DNA from: Pseudomonas sp. RGM2987
GTDB lineage: Bacteria > Pseudomonadota > Gammaproteobacteria > Pseudomonadales > Pseudomonadaceae
Assembly: GCF_022952855.1 (NCBI RefSeq)
Contig: NZ_JALJDX010000210.1
Location: 20,544 to 84,543 of the forward strand
Direction: 5' to 3'
Length of the DNA: 64,000 bases
Made by a program: the position numbers and the translations under genes. The notes below the pieces were generated by a model, which saw nothing but the letters and a program-made list of their open reading frames with translations, was not told the origin of the DNA and did no database searches. Every line of letters starts with the position of its first letter. Position 1 is the stretch's first letter. Positions 37,196-46,405 of this stretch are shown here, piece after piece.

Positions 37196-38059
37196 TCACA
37201 GCGCCTCAAAAAGGCAGGCCCGGAAGATATTGAACAGCGGAGAATGCTTTTGCCGATATTTCGAGACCAGTACGATCTCCCTGAAAAAAGTGAGTTTGCG
37301 CAATTCCAGCACCCTGACTTCTTCGGCATGTTCGAGCCATAAACCCGCCTTGGGGACCAGTGAAACACCCAGGCCACTGCGCACCATTTTCACAATGGCA
37401 TCCAGTTCATCGAGCTCCAGAGCCTGGTGCACATGTATTTTTTGCTGTTTGAGAAACTGGGTGACCAGGCGCCCCCCAAACGATCCTCGGTCATACCGCA
37501 CAAAGGGCTGTTCGGCGAGAATCGCCAGCGGGTCGTCACCCTGCACATCTTTGGACGCGATCAATACGAACGCCTCGCGCGCGATGACTTCGGCATGCAA
37601 ATCCTTGGGAAGGGAAAACGGCGGTTTGATCATGATGGCCAAGTCCAGCTCGCCGGCGTCCACTTGGCTGAGCAGGTTCAAAGACACACCCGGTACAAGG
37701 TTGGTTTCGATAAAGGGGGCTTGTGATTTCAAGGCCACCAGCGCCTGGGGGAGGAGGCCGGTCTGAACCGTGCCGATCGCGCCAATACGCAGTGCCCCAT
37801 GAAAGTCATTGCCGCTGTCGGCGGCCCCCATTCGAAGAAAAAGCTGGAGGATTTCTTCTGCCAACGGGATCGCACGTTGGCCCGCTGAATTAAGCGTGGC
37901 TGAGCGACCGGTGCGATCGAACAGTTTGACGCCCAATGTGTCCTCAAGACTTTTGATCTGTGCGCTGACCGCAGACTGAGTCAGCCCAACCTGCTGGCCC
38001 GCCGCTGCGAACGTTCCCCGTTGCGCAACGCAGATGAAGGTCTTCAATTCTCTGATCAT
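37196..38059 (-). CDS. LysR family transcriptional regulator (287 aa)
   Basis: HTH at residues 1-60 (ELKTFICVAQRGTFAAAGQQVGLTQSAVSAQIKSLEDTLG) and a substrate-binding domain from about 90. It is read leftward, upstream of the VOC and pxp genes, and is the candidate activator of the 5-oxoproline locus. 227 bp separate it from the VOC gene, so it may be transcribed on its own. Confidence 0.9.
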   Translation of the reverse strand: MIRELKTFICVAQRGTFAAAGQQVGLTQSAVSAQIKSLEDTLGVKLFDRTGRSATLNSAGQRAIPLAEEILQLFLRMGAADSGNDFHGALRIGAIGTVQTGLLPQALVALKSQAPFIETNLVPGVSLNLLSQVDAGELDLAIMIKPPFSLPKDLHAEVIAREAFVLIASKDVQGDDPLAILAEQPFVRYDRGSFGGRLVTQFLKQQKIHVHQALELDELDAIVKMVRSGLGVSLVPKAGLWLEHAEEVRVLELRKLTFFREIVLVSKYRQKHSPLFNIFRACLFEAL

Positions 38060-38201
38060 GTCGAACCTTGAACCATGGGTGGGTGTTCGCGCAGAGGGTA
38101 GTCACTTTTAATCCGATTACCAACAGTGGCGCGCGCAACTGGAGTCCACCGGCATGCAGGCATCCATCGAAGTGGGTTTGCGTAGCCAGGCAGGCATCCG
38201 A

Positions 38202-38507
38202 TCAGTGGCTTTCTCCAGGCGTTGAGCGAGGGCGCAGGAACCAATCCAAGTGTTTTGCTGCCAACGGGCTCACGACAAAGACAATGAGGCTTACTGTGAT
38301 TGGCGTTAGAACCAGTGTTCGATGCCACACCGCCCATTTGTCAGCCAGCGAGCTCAATGCGTAAAGCAAAAGTGTCACGATGGGGTACACGAATACCATC
38401 ATTACAATTGCCATTCTGACTTTGGATGGCCTGATCGGAACGAAGACGGGGCCGTCGCTTGCTTTCAGACACTTTGAATGGCAGGTCATGGACTTGGGCG
38501 TGTTCAA
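38202..38507 (-). CDS. Small two-span inner-membrane protein, DUF2798-like (101 aa)
   Basis: A hydrophilic N-terminus of about 28 residues precedes two hydrophobic segments (about 32-55 and 66-88), the layout of DUF2798 proteins. No catalytic motif is seen. Its start lies 12 bp after the GST stop, so the two form an operon. Confidence 0.6.
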   Translation of the reverse strand: MNTPKSMTCHSKCLKASDGPVFVPIRPSKVRMAIVMMVFVYPIVTLLLYALSSLADKWAVWHRTLVLTPITVSLIVFVVSPLAAKHLDWFLRPRSTPGESH

Positions 38508-38519
38508 ATCACTGGTCTC

Positions 38520-39131
38520 CTAGTACTCGGCGCTAGGCCGCTGGCGAAAACTCTTGTACCAGGCGTCAAGGCGCGGATGATCGGCACCGAAGGCTTGGTC
38601 GAACCTCTCCCGGCACGTTTGGAAAATTGAAAACACCGTACAGTCAGCGATCGTAGGACTGGCTCCTGCCAGAAACTCTTTATCTCCGAGCTTCGTCTCC
38701 AGGACATCCAATATTTCGGTGACGTACCCAAAGAGCTTGTCAGCCACCTGCGCTGACGGGGAGGGTTCCTTGGCAGGAAAGGATTGAGTAACGTTCCATA
38801 GCCAAAGCTGGGACCGGACCACCAGATCAGTGCCCAGGCGTTCAAGCGACCTGATTTCTGATCGGGAAATGGCATCCGTCCCAATCATTGGCATGTCGGG
38901 ATACAGCTCCTCCAGATACTCGACGATGGCGGCGGAGTCGGTGATCGCCGCACCCTCATCCGTGACAAGTGTCGGGGCTCGTCCGCTGGGATTGATTGCG
39001 AGGTATTCGTGTGACTTGTGCTCGCCTCCCGCGTAATCAAGTTCATATCGTGGAACGTCTATTCCCTTTTCGTTCAGGTAGATGATGACGCGCCGCGGAT
39101 TCGTCCCCTTTTGAAATTGGTAGAGCAGCAT
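38520..39131 (-). CDS. Glutathione S-transferase family protein (203 aa)
   Basis: Thioredoxin-fold N-terminal domain (about 1-80: YQFQKGTNPRRVIIYLNEKG, then SGRAPTLVTDEGAAITDSAAI, with the cis-Pro and the E/DS glutathione contact) and an all-helical C-terminal domain with GASPTIADCTVFSI. The ATG at 39131 follows GGAGG on the minus strand by 9-10 bases. The longer upstream frame is not GST-like. It is divergent from the HTH regulator at 39254. Confidence 0.88.
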   Translation of the reverse strand: MLLYQFQKGTNPRRVIIYLNEKGIDVPRYELDYAGGEHKSHEYLAINPSGRAPTLVTDEGAAITDSAAIVEYLEELYPDMPMIGTDAISRSEIRSLERLGTDLVVRSQLWLWNVTQSFPAKEPSPSAQVADKLFGYVTEILDVLETKLGDKEFLAGASPTIADCTVFSIFQTCRERFDQAFGADHPRLDAWYKSFRQRPSAEY

Positions 39132-39253
39132 ACGATCCAACCTCCCGAGTTTTGCTTTTCGTTCACTTCGAGCCCCGGAGATTACTCGCAATATATCCTG
39201 TTACAATGGGGTATTTATGCTGTTACTAAAGTAATGCTTTTGCGAGGTGTGAA

Positions 39254-40042
39254 GTGACGGCTGATCGATTAACGCGCGTGCCGGCCAGGCAGGCGCTGTC
39301 GGACTTCATCCGCCAGTGTCGCGAGCGTACGTCTCCAGAATCGCTTGGCCTGCCGCAGGGACGCCGCCGTCGAACCACAGGCCTACGACGTGAGGAAGTC
39401 GCCGCGTTGGCGGGTGTCGGCTTGACCTGGTACACCTGGTTCGAGCAGGGACGCGACATAGCGGTATCGGACGACTTCCTCCAGCGATTGGCGCGAGGGC
39501 TTCGCCTTGACCGAGCCGAACGGGAGCACCTTTTTGCGCTGGCGGGCCGTGAGACATTTGCGGATGGGGCTGACAGTGCCGAGCTTCCTCAGTCACTGGT
39601 AACGATGATCAATGCTCTCGATCAAGCCGCCTACATAATGGACAGCTCTTGGGACGTGCTGGCCCATAACGAAGCGGCAAGGATCCTGTTTGAAGACTTC
39701 ACGTTGCCGCGCCCGAATATGCTGCGCATCGTCTTCTTTTCCGACCACTACCGGCAGAAGATTCAAGACTGGCAGTTCGCCGCGAGGCTGGTACTGCTCA
39801 AGGCGCGCCATGACTATCTGACGGGAGGGAAGAGTCCGGTTCTGAAGTCCATCCTCAACGAGGTTCTTCAAGCCGTCCCACAAACGATGGAGTGGTGGGA
39901 TGATCCTGAAATCCTCCCGATCGGCGATACGGACATTACGCTGCGCGATGCACAGGGCTGCTGGCGAAGCTATCGCATCAACATTCTTGTTTCCAAGGAC
40001 AGGCCTGGCCTTCGCATCGCCTTTTACGATGAAGAAACATAA
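39254..40042 (+). CDS. HTH transcriptional regulator with MmyB-like ligand domain (262 aa)
   Basis: Xre-type helix-turn-helix at about 40-85 (TTGLRREEVAALAGVGLTWYTWFEQGRDI) followed by the MmyB-like sensor domain (LDQAAYIMDSSWDVLAHNEAA), typical of regulators divergent from oxidoreductase or GST genes. GTG start after GAGG. The 122-bp A+T-rich space to the GST gene holds both promoters. It likely controls the GST/DUF2798 pair. Confidence 0.88.
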   Translation: MTADRLTRVPARQALSDFIRQCRERTSPESLGLPQGRRRRTTGLRREEVAALAGVGLTWYTWFEQGRDIAVSDDFLQRLARGLRLDRAEREHLFALAGRETFADGADSAELPQSLVTMINALDQAAYIMDSSWDVLAHNEAARILFEDFTLPRPNMLRIVFFSDHYRQKIQDWQFAARLVLLKARHDYLTGGKSPVLKSILNEVLQAVPQTMEWWDDPEILPIGDTDITLRDAQGCWRSYRINILVSKDRPGLRIAFYDEET

Positions 40043-40266
40043 AGCGGCCAGCCTTTCAGTGTGGCCGTGGACTATCACGTCAGGTCAATGCAGGTTGTTG
40101 TCGTTGATGTCAGTTCCAGGGAGGGCGGTGTCCAACAGCTCCATGGCAAGTTATTTCAATGAGTTGTACAGCGTTTGCGAGTCTCATTGCTGACTGCGCT
40201 TCGAGGCCACAAGGGAACAAACCAAACACGGCTTGGGCTGAGTCCGACGCTCCAGGTGCGCCACAT

Positions 40267-41055
40267 TTAGGTCGTGCGGGCGTTGGCAACAGACCCGACG
40301 ACATAGTTCAACGCCAGCCGACCGCCATCGGCATACAGGGTCTGGCCAGTGATGTAGCTGGCATCCGGGCCGGCCAGGAAGACGGCGATGCCTGCAATTT
40401 CGGATGGCTCGCCGAATCGCCCCATCGGTGTTCGCGAGAGCATGATTTGGCGCGCGTTTTCATCCAGATGTTCCGTCAACGGGGAGTCAGTCGGACCGGG
40501 ACCAATGGCATTGACCCGAATCCCGTGCGGAGCCATGGCCAGCGCCATGGTTTTGGTCAGCATGCCGAGACCGGCCTTGCTCACACAGTAGGCAAAGGAT
40601 TCGGCGACACCCAGTACGGCACCCACTGAGGATATGTGGATGATCGTCCCGCGACGCTCAGTGGCAAGCATTCGCTGCGCGACGAACTTTCCGACGAGGT
40701 AAGGGCCAATCAGGTTCACGCCCAAGACGTTCTTGAAGTCTGCCGTTTCGCTGATGTGGAAGGCGTTGCTCGGGCCTGTGATGCCGGCCGAACATACTGC
40801 AATGTCGATAGGCCCCGCCAATTGCTCGGCCCTGTCTACCAAGCTTTCGACCTGGGTTTCGTCGGCGGCATCGCAGTGGATGAACCAGGCCTGGTAGCCC
40901 TCGGCGACTATTCTTTGCGCTTCGAGCCGGCCCTGTTCGGCCTGTATATCGCAGAGTATTACCTTGGCGCCTTCCCGGGCGTAACGTTGGGCGATTGCCA
41001 GGCCAATACCTCCGCTGGCACCGGTGACGATGGCGACTTTGCCTTGCATGGACAT
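40267..41055 (-). CDS. Short-chain dehydrogenase/reductase (262 aa)
   Basis: Classical SDR: cofactor loop TGASGGIGLAIAQ, an acidic residue at the end of beta2 (CDIQAEQ) that favours NAD, CSAGITGP, catalytic Ser in IHISSVGA and Tyr/Lys in YCVSKAG, then NAIGPGPTDSPL. Substrate unknown. Neighbours are an SDR remnant and a LysR remnant, so this stretch looks like the leftovers of a catabolic locus. Confidence 0.88.
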   Translation of the reverse strand: MSMQGKVAIVTGASGGIGLAIAQRYAREGAKVILCDIQAEQGRLEAQRIVAEGYQAWFIHCDAADETQVESLVDRAEQLAGPIDIAVCSAGITGPSNAFHISETADFKNVLGVNLIGPYLVGKFVAQRMLATERRGTIIHISSVGAVLGVAESFAYCVSKAGLGMLTKTMALAMAPHGIRVNAIGPGPTDSPLTEHLDENARQIMLSRTPMGRFGEPSEIAGIAVFLAGPDASYITGQTLYADGGRLALNYVVGSVANARTT

Positions 41056-41104
41056 GATTGCTCCTCAGGTCAGTGGCGGGGATGTACACCCCTGTGGATT
41101 TACT

Positions 41105-41610
41105 TCAGGTCGTGATCGATTCGCTGCTGGCAGAGTCGATCCAGCTGGAGAGTCTGTCAGCCAGCGCGCGGTCAGCCAGTTCGACGAAGTAGCCCAGTTG
41201 TTGCACGGTATCCAGGTGGACGATTGCCGGTGTGCCCTGGTCTGTCAGTGTGCTGAGGGTCTCGAAGCAGGCTTCGACGCCACCCGGACGCTGGGTGAGA
41301 TCGTCGGTAGCATAGCCGAGGTGTGTTGACACGCACCGGTGCCAGTTCCAGCGCCAGAGCGCGAGCCGGTGCTTCCATCGCCGCCGATGCGGCGGCGAGC
41401 ACGGCGGTGCCGTAAGCGTTCGGTCGATCTGCCAGGGAGCCGGAAATGAACGTGATCGAGCCGTCTTTTGCCAGCCTTTCACCAAGCACGCGAATCGCAT
41501 TGATCGACGCCCAGATGCGTTCATCGAAGGCGCGGTGCAGGTAGTCGAGATCAGCCGCCAGCACGGTGCCGGCAAACGTGCGCTGCGGATTCTGCGAGAA
41601 GTCGAAGACA
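41105..41610 (-). pseudogene. SDR remnant, 5'-truncated and frameshifted
   Basis: One frame carries DYLHRAFDERIWASINAIRV and GSITFISGSLADRPNAYGTA, typical of the central part of an SDR. The last 70 or so codons continue in a second frame (VSTHLGYATDDLTQRPGG to 41105). The N-terminal Rossmann loop is missing; sequence to the right is a LysR remnant on the other strand. Confidence 0.65.
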
Positions 41611-41616
41611 TTGATC

Positions 41617-42166
41617 AGGCAGCAGTCGCTTCCCGAGCCGAGCCCTGCGGCGTCCTGAAAGTGACGGCTCCGTTGCCGATTCGCGTCTGGTTTCGCGGCC
41701 TCTGGGACCCCACCGAATCGGTGCGTTTGCATCACCTCGCTACCTCCAGCGCAAAGGCATCCCTGTAACGGCGGAAGATCTTGCGGGCCATGAATGCGTG
41801 AATTTTCGCTACCAGAGCACGGGGCAGAGTTTGAGATGGCCTTATGAGACGGATAACAAGCAGCTTGAGCTGGCGCCAGATTCAGCGTTTACCGTTGATG
41901 TCAGCGATGCGGTAGCGGCGGTACTTGCCGCAGGAGGCGGTATCGGCATCACACCGCATTATGTGGCCGCGCCTTATGTGCGTCGGGGAGAACTGGTGCC
42001 GATCCTCCCACAGTTCACCGTGGAACGGTTCGTCATCACTGCTTTATGGCCGCAAAGTCGTCGAGGAAGCCCCAACGTAAAGGCATTCATTGCATTTCTG
42101 ATTGAGCTGTTCCCTTCAACGCCATCTTGGGATGAAGTCATCAGCCAAGTCCTGGCGCGTGACTAA
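41617..42166 (+). pseudogene. LysR-family regulator, C-terminal remnant
   Basis: SRAEPCGVLKVTAPLPI is the usual start of a LysR substrate-binding domain. It breaks off near 41680, and the sequence resumes in another frame as RYLQRKGIPVTAEDLAGHECV and NFRYQSTGQSLRWPYE to a normal end at 42166. The HTH and about 70 internal residues are gone. Together with the adjacent SDR fragment this marks a deletion in a divergent LysR/SDR locus. Confidence 0.75.
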
Positions 42167-42170
42167 TTGA

Positions 42171-42185
42171 AAGTGATTATCACTT
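42171..42185. promoter_or_regulatory. Fur-box-like palindrome before the ECF sigma gene
   Basis: AAGTGAT-T-ATCACTT is a perfect 15-bp dyad 40 bp upstream of the sigma factor start. It resembles the 7-1-7 core of Fur boxes, and the downstream genes are an iron-uptake signalling set. Fur control is inferred from motif and context. Confidence 0.6.
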
Positions 42186-42224
42186 GATATAGTCTCGCGT
42201 TTCTTCCTCGTTTGAGTCATTTGC

Positions 42225-42731
42225 GTGTCCCGGCCACCCGATCCTCATTCCGCCGACGGCCAGTTCGAGAACCATTCCAGCGAACTGCTGCGCTTCCTCA
42301 CGCGGCAGGTGAAGTGCGAAGAATTGGCGGCCGACCTGCGCCAGGAGACTTGGTTGCGCTTTCGCCGGCGCGGGTCCGGGGAGGAGATCGGCAATCTTCG
42401 TGCCTTCCTCTATCGCATCGCGCGCAACCTGATCATTGACTACCGCCGTCAGCAAAAAACGCGCCCCCTCGAGGAGCAGATATCCATCGAATTGGTCAGT
42501 GCCCAGCCGGGTCCGGAGCGTGCGGCAAGCGACGCCCAGCGCCTGGAGCAACTGCAGCGCGTCGTCCAGGGTTTGCCACCGCATCTGCGCCAGGCGTTGC
42601 TGTGGAATCGCCTGGACGGGCTGACCCAACGTGAAATCGGCGAGCGCCTGGGTGTCTCGGAAAGCATGGCCGGACGCTATATCCTCAAGGCCCTCGAACA
42701 CTGCCAGCAGCAGATGGACCCGCAGCCGTGA
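42225..42731 (+). CDS. ECF sigma factor, FecI type (168 aa)
   Basis: Region 2 (about 15-85: RFLTRQVKCEELAADLRQETWLRF, then RAFLYRIARNLIIDYRRQQ) and region 4 (about 110-160: LPPHLRQALLWNRLDGLTQREIGERLGVSESMAGRYI). The GTG start fits the TTGAG tract weakly. It overlaps the FecR gene by 4 bp. It should transcribe the TonB receptor downstream when the ligand is bound outside. Confidence 0.92.
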   Translation: MSRPPDPHSADGQFENHSSELLRFLTRQVKCEELAADLRQETWLRFRRRGSGEEIGNLRAFLYRIARNLIIDYRRQQKTRPLEEQISIELVSAQPGPERAASDAQRLEQLQRVVQGLPPHLRQALLWNRLDGLTQREIGERLGVSESMAGRYILKALEHCQQQMDPQP

Positions 42732-43654
42732 CTCAACCTTCGCTTCTCGATCAGGCCCGGCAATGGCAGGTGCTGCTGCATTCTGGCCGCGCCACCGCTG
42801 CCGATCGCAATGCCGCGCAAGCCTGGCGCGATGCAGCGCCCGAGCACGAGCAGGCGTTGCGTGAGGTGGAAGGGCTGTGGTCGTTGCTCGGCCAGATAGA
42901 GCGTCCGGCCCAGCCGCCTCAGGTACGCGTGATGCGTCGCCATCGACGTTGGGCGGCTCCGCTGGCCTGCGCCGCGATGCTGTTGCTCGCCCTGTGGCTA
43001 CCGCGCGGCACCTGGATCGGCCTGTATGCCGATATCAGCACCCAGCCGGGCGAGGTGCGCGAGTTGCGTCTGGCCGATGGTTCGCTGTTGACGCTCAACG
43101 GCGATTCGGCGCTGGATTGGCGGTTTGTCGACGGTCGCCGCGAGGTCAGGCTGTACCGCGGCGAGGCGGATTTCCAGGTAGCCCATGACCCGGCTCGACC
43201 GTTCATTGTCAGTGCCGGCGAAGCGCGCATACGCGTCACCGGCACGCGCTTTGATGTGCGTCTGGAGGAGGGCGGTGTCGACCTCGCGGTAAGCGAGGGC
43301 CGAGTGTTGGCCTCCAGCGAGGGGCGCCAGCCGCTGGCGGTGGTCGGCGGGCAGCAGGTGCGGTGGCGCGGCGGCGAGCTACAGGCGCCGCAGGCACTGG
43401 ATGCGCGTCAGCGCTTGGGTTGGCAGCGCGGCAAGCTCGTCTTCCGCGACCGACCGCTGGAGCAGGTGTTCGTCGAGCTTGAGCGCAGCCAGTCTGCCCG
43501 GGTGCTGTTTGTCGACGAAGCCGCTCGCGGGCTACAGGTGACCGGTGTATTCGCCCTTGACGATCCGCAGGCGGTATTGCGTGCTGTGGAAAACACCTTG
43601 CCTGTGCGTCTGGTGCGCCTGCCGGGGTTGATTCTGGTTACGTCACGCCGCTGA
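42728..43654 (+). CDS. FecR-type anti-sigma factor/transmembrane sensor (308 aa)
   Basis: The cytoplasmic FecR N-terminal domain (about 10-55, with LHSGRATAADRNAAQAWRDAAPEHEQAL) is followed by a single span at about 76-92 and a periplasmic FecR domain (DGSLLTLNGDSALDW, RVTGTRFDVRLEEGG). It relays binding of the ligand from the receptor's N-terminal signalling domain to the sigma factor. GTG start, overlapping the sigma gene. Confidence 0.93.
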   Translation: MTQPSLLDQARQWQVLLHSGRATAADRNAAQAWRDAAPEHEQALREVEGLWSLLGQIERPAQPPQVRVMRRHRRWAAPLACAAMLLLALWLPRGTWIGLYADISTQPGEVRELRLADGSLLTLNGDSALDWRFVDGRREVRLYRGEADFQVAHDPARPFIVSAGEARIRVTGTRFDVRLEEGGVDLAVSEGRVLASSEGRQPLAVVGGQQVRWRGGELQAPQALDARQRLGWQRGKLVFRDRPLEQVFVELERSQSARVLFVDEAARGLQVTGVFALDDPQAVLRAVENTLPVRLVRLPGLILVTSRR

Positions 43655-43695
43655 GATCCGCGCCACGCCTGTACTTCAAAAAAAGAAAATATTCA

Positions 43696-43725
43696 GGCGA
43701 CGATGGTTCAGAAATCATCGCCGCC
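43696..43725 (+). terminator. Inverted repeat between fecR-like and receptor genes
   Basis: GGCGACGATG (43696-43705) and CATCGCCGCC (43716-43725) pair over ten positions with one mismatch. No T-tract follows on the plus strand. It may lower read-through into the receptor gene, separating sigma/anti-sigma from receptor expression. Confidence 0.35.
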
Positions 43726-43782
43726 TTCGTCTTCCGTTCCTGCAAATGCGACTTCTTCGTATTGATAGCCAAGGACATCAGC

Positions 43783-46182
43783 ATGCGGTCGACTTCCTTC
43801 CTCGCGGCGCTAGCCGTTCTACCCCTGGCCATGACTGCTGCACAGGCGCAAGCCGTCGAGCTCGACGTGCCTGCCCAGCAGCTTGACGCGGCGCTCACCG
43901 ATTTCGCCGAGCAGGCCGACGTGCGCCTGCTCTATGACGCCGGCCTGACCCGTGGCAGCGGCGTGGTGCCGGCGCTCAAGGGCGATTATTCGGTGGTCGA
44001 CGGCTTGCAGCGGTTGTTGGAGGGCAGCGGCCTGACCTTCCAGACCGGCAACGACGGCACCTTCACCCTGGTGCCGCTGCCCGAGCAGGGCGTGCTGGAA
44101 CTGGGTTCGATCAACATCAGTGGGATTGCCGAAGACCGTGTCGACCTGCCGGCCGAATACGCCGGTGGGGAGGCGGCGCGCGGTGCCCGCATCGGCGTGC
44201 TGGGCAACCAGGACATGCAGGATGTGCCTTTCGCCTTCTCCAGCTACACCTCCGAGCTGATAGAAAAGCGCCAGGCGCAGACCCTGGCCGATGTGCTGGC
44301 CAGCGATCCTGGCGTGCGTCAGTCGTTCGGCTTCGGCAACTTCTCCCAGGTGTTCGTCGTACGCGGGTTCCAGCTGTTCAGCGACGATATTGCCTTCAAC
44401 GGGTTGTACGGCATTCTGCCGCGACAGATCATCTCCACCGAGTCGGTCGAGCGGGTCGAGGTGTTCAAGGGGGCCAACGCCTTTGTCAACGGCGTATCGC
44501 CGTCGGGCAGCGGTGTCGGCGGGGCGATCAACGTGGTCTCCAAGCGTGCCGAGGACACCCCCACGCGCAGCGCCACCCTGGACTATTCCAGCGACAACCG
44601 GGTAGGTGGGCATCTCGACCTGGGCCAGCGCTTCGGCGAGGACAACCGCTTTGGCGTGAGGGTGAACCTGGCCCAGCGCGAGGGTGAGACAGCGGTGGAC
44701 GGTGAGCACTCGCGCTTCAGTCTGGCCACCCTCGGTCTGGACTACCGCGATGATCGTCTGCGACTGTCTGCGGATCTCGGTTACCAGAAGCAACGGGTCA
44801 ATGAGGGCCGCTCGGTGGTCTACCTGACCACGACGGGGCCCACCAGTACACTCAACGGCAAGACGCCGTCGGCACCCGACTCCAACCATAACTACGCGCA
44901 ACCCTGGAGCTGGTCGCAGCTCGAAGACACCTATGGCATGTTCAGCGCCGAATACGACCTGTCGCCCACCTGGACCGCCTACCTGAGCGCAGGCGGAAAA
45001 TACACGCGGGAGAACGGTGTCTACGCCTCCAACTACGTCTACGGCGCGAATGGCGACGCACGTATCGGCCGGCTCTATTCGCCGTTGGACCAGGAGACCC
45101 TGAGCGCCGTCACGGGGCTGCGCGGCGAACTCATGACCGGGCCGGTCAGCCACCACATCAACCTAGCCGCCAACGGCATCTGGCAGGAGAAGCGCAACGC
45201 GTTCGAGTCCACCGCGGCGGGCAGTCGCGGCTTCGGTAATCTGTACGAGGGCCAGCCCGTCGCCGAGCCGCCGGCCACCAGCGTTTCCGGCGATATCCAC
45301 GACCCGGACACCGTCGCCAAGGTGCAGAACCGCAGCCTGGCGGTGTCCGACACCCTGGGTTTTCTCGATGATCGTGTGCTGTTGACCCTGGGCGTGCGCC
45401 GCCAGTCCATCGGCTCCGATGCCTGGAGCGCGGCCAGCGGTGCCCGCACCGCCAACTATCAGGAAAGCATTACCACGCCGGCCTATGGTCTCGTGATCAA
45501 GCCCACCGAGTACCTGTCGCTCTATGCCAACCGCGTCGAGTCTCTGCAGCAGGGTCCGACCGCGCCGGTCGCCGCGCTCAACAACGGCGAGATGTTCGCG
45601 CCCTATCGCTCTAAGCAGACTGAGGTGGGCGCCAAGCTCGACTGGGGCACCTTCGGCGGTAGCCTCAGCCTATTCCGCATCGAACAGCCACAGGGCGTGC
45701 TCGGCGGCGACGGCTACTACCGGGTGGATGCCGAGCAGCGCAATCGCGGCGTGGAGCTGAGCCTGTTCGGCGAGCCGCTGGACGGCCTGCGCCTGCTGAG
45801 CGGCGCCACCTGGACCAAAGCCGAGCTGCGCGGCACCGCTGGCGGTCGCGACGATGGCAACCAAGCGGTGGGGGTGCCGCAATTCCAGTTCAATCTGGGC
45901 GCCGACTGGGATGTGCCCGGCTTGCCCGGGGTGACCCTGAACGGCCTGCTACTGCGCACCGGCGGCCAGTTCGTGGACAGCGCCAACGAATACAGCATCC
46001 CCGCCTGGACCCGCGTCGACCTGGGCGCGCGCTATCGGACGAAAATGGAGGGCCGCGCACTGACCTTCAACGCGATGCTGGAAAACGTCGCCGACGAGAA
46101 CTACTGGGCCTCGGCCAACGGCGGCTATCTGACCCAAGGTGCACCGCGCACGCTTAAAGTGTCGGCCACCGTTGATTTCTGA
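43783..46182 (+). CDS. TonB-dependent siderophore receptor with signalling domain (799 aa)
   Basis: An outer-membrane ferric-siderophore transducer. I use ATG 43783 (MRSTSFLAAL) after AAGGA. Signal peptide 1-24 ends in AQAQA. An STN signalling domain follows at about 28-80 (LDVPAQQLDAALTDFAEQADV), then the plug (DVPFAFSSYTSELIEKRQAQTL, VFVVRGFQ, GANAFVNGVSPSGSGVGGAINVV) and a 22-strand barrel ending in a terminal Phe. The layout is FpvA/FoxA/FhuE-like. There are no siderophore synthesis genes near, so it probably takes up a xenosiderophore. Confidence 0.94.
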   Translation: MRSTSFLAALAVLPLAMTAAQAQAVELDVPAQQLDAALTDFAEQADVRLLYDAGLTRGSGVVPALKGDYSVVDGLQRLLEGSGLTFQTGNDGTFTLVPLPEQGVLELGSINISGIAEDRVDLPAEYAGGEAARGARIGVLGNQDMQDVPFAFSSYTSELIEKRQAQTLADVLASDPGVRQSFGFGNFSQVFVVRGFQLFSDDIAFNGLYGILPRQIISTESVERVEVFKGANAFVNGVSPSGSGVGGAINVVSKRAEDTPTRSATLDYSSDNRVGGHLDLGQRFGEDNRFGVRVNLAQREGETAVDGEHSRFSLATLGLDYRDDRLRLSADLGYQKQRVNEGRSVVYLTTTGPTSTLNGKTPSAPDSNHNYAQPWSWSQLEDTYGMFSAEYDLSPTWTAYLSAGGKYTRENGVYASNYVYGANGDARIGRLYSPLDQETLSAVTGLRGELMTGPVSHHINLAANGIWQEKRNAFESTAAGSRGFGNLYEGQPVAEPPATSVSGDIHDPDTVAKVQNRSLAVSDTLGFLDDRVLLTLGVRRQSIGSDAWSAASGARTANYQESITTPAYGLVIKPTEYLSLYANRVESLQQGPTAPVAALNNGEMFAPYRSKQTEVGAKLDWGTFGGSLSLFRIEQPQGVLGGDGYYRVDAEQRNRGVELSLFGEPLDGLRLLSGATWTKAELRGTAGGRDDGNQAVGVPQFQFNLGADWDVPGLPGVTLNGLLLRTGGQFVDSANEYSIPAWTRVDLGARYRTKMEGRALTFNAMLENVADENYWASANGGYLTQGAPRTLKVSATVDF

Positions 46183-46405
46183 TGTGGCTGCATGGAAAGA
46201 CTCGCTTAAAAGGCTAGAACGGGTGTCCACTTCAATAAGCGGACACCATCGCCCTTGACGCTGGAGCTTGGAAGGTGTGTTCCCGGAGCGCTTGGAGCGG
46301 CCAAACAATCGAGCATTTCGGCACTTCCAGCGAGCATTCCGGCACAGTAGCCACTCTTTGTTCAACTTAGACTCCAACTCTACTTAAAGACCCGATGGAG
46401 TCGCG

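Noticed and set aside
43819..45156. A 445-codon open frame on the minus strand inside the TonB receptor gene
   Set aside because: It is the antisense shadow of a high-GC gene; the plus-strand product has a full signal peptide, plug and barrel, while the antisense protein has no recognisable motif.
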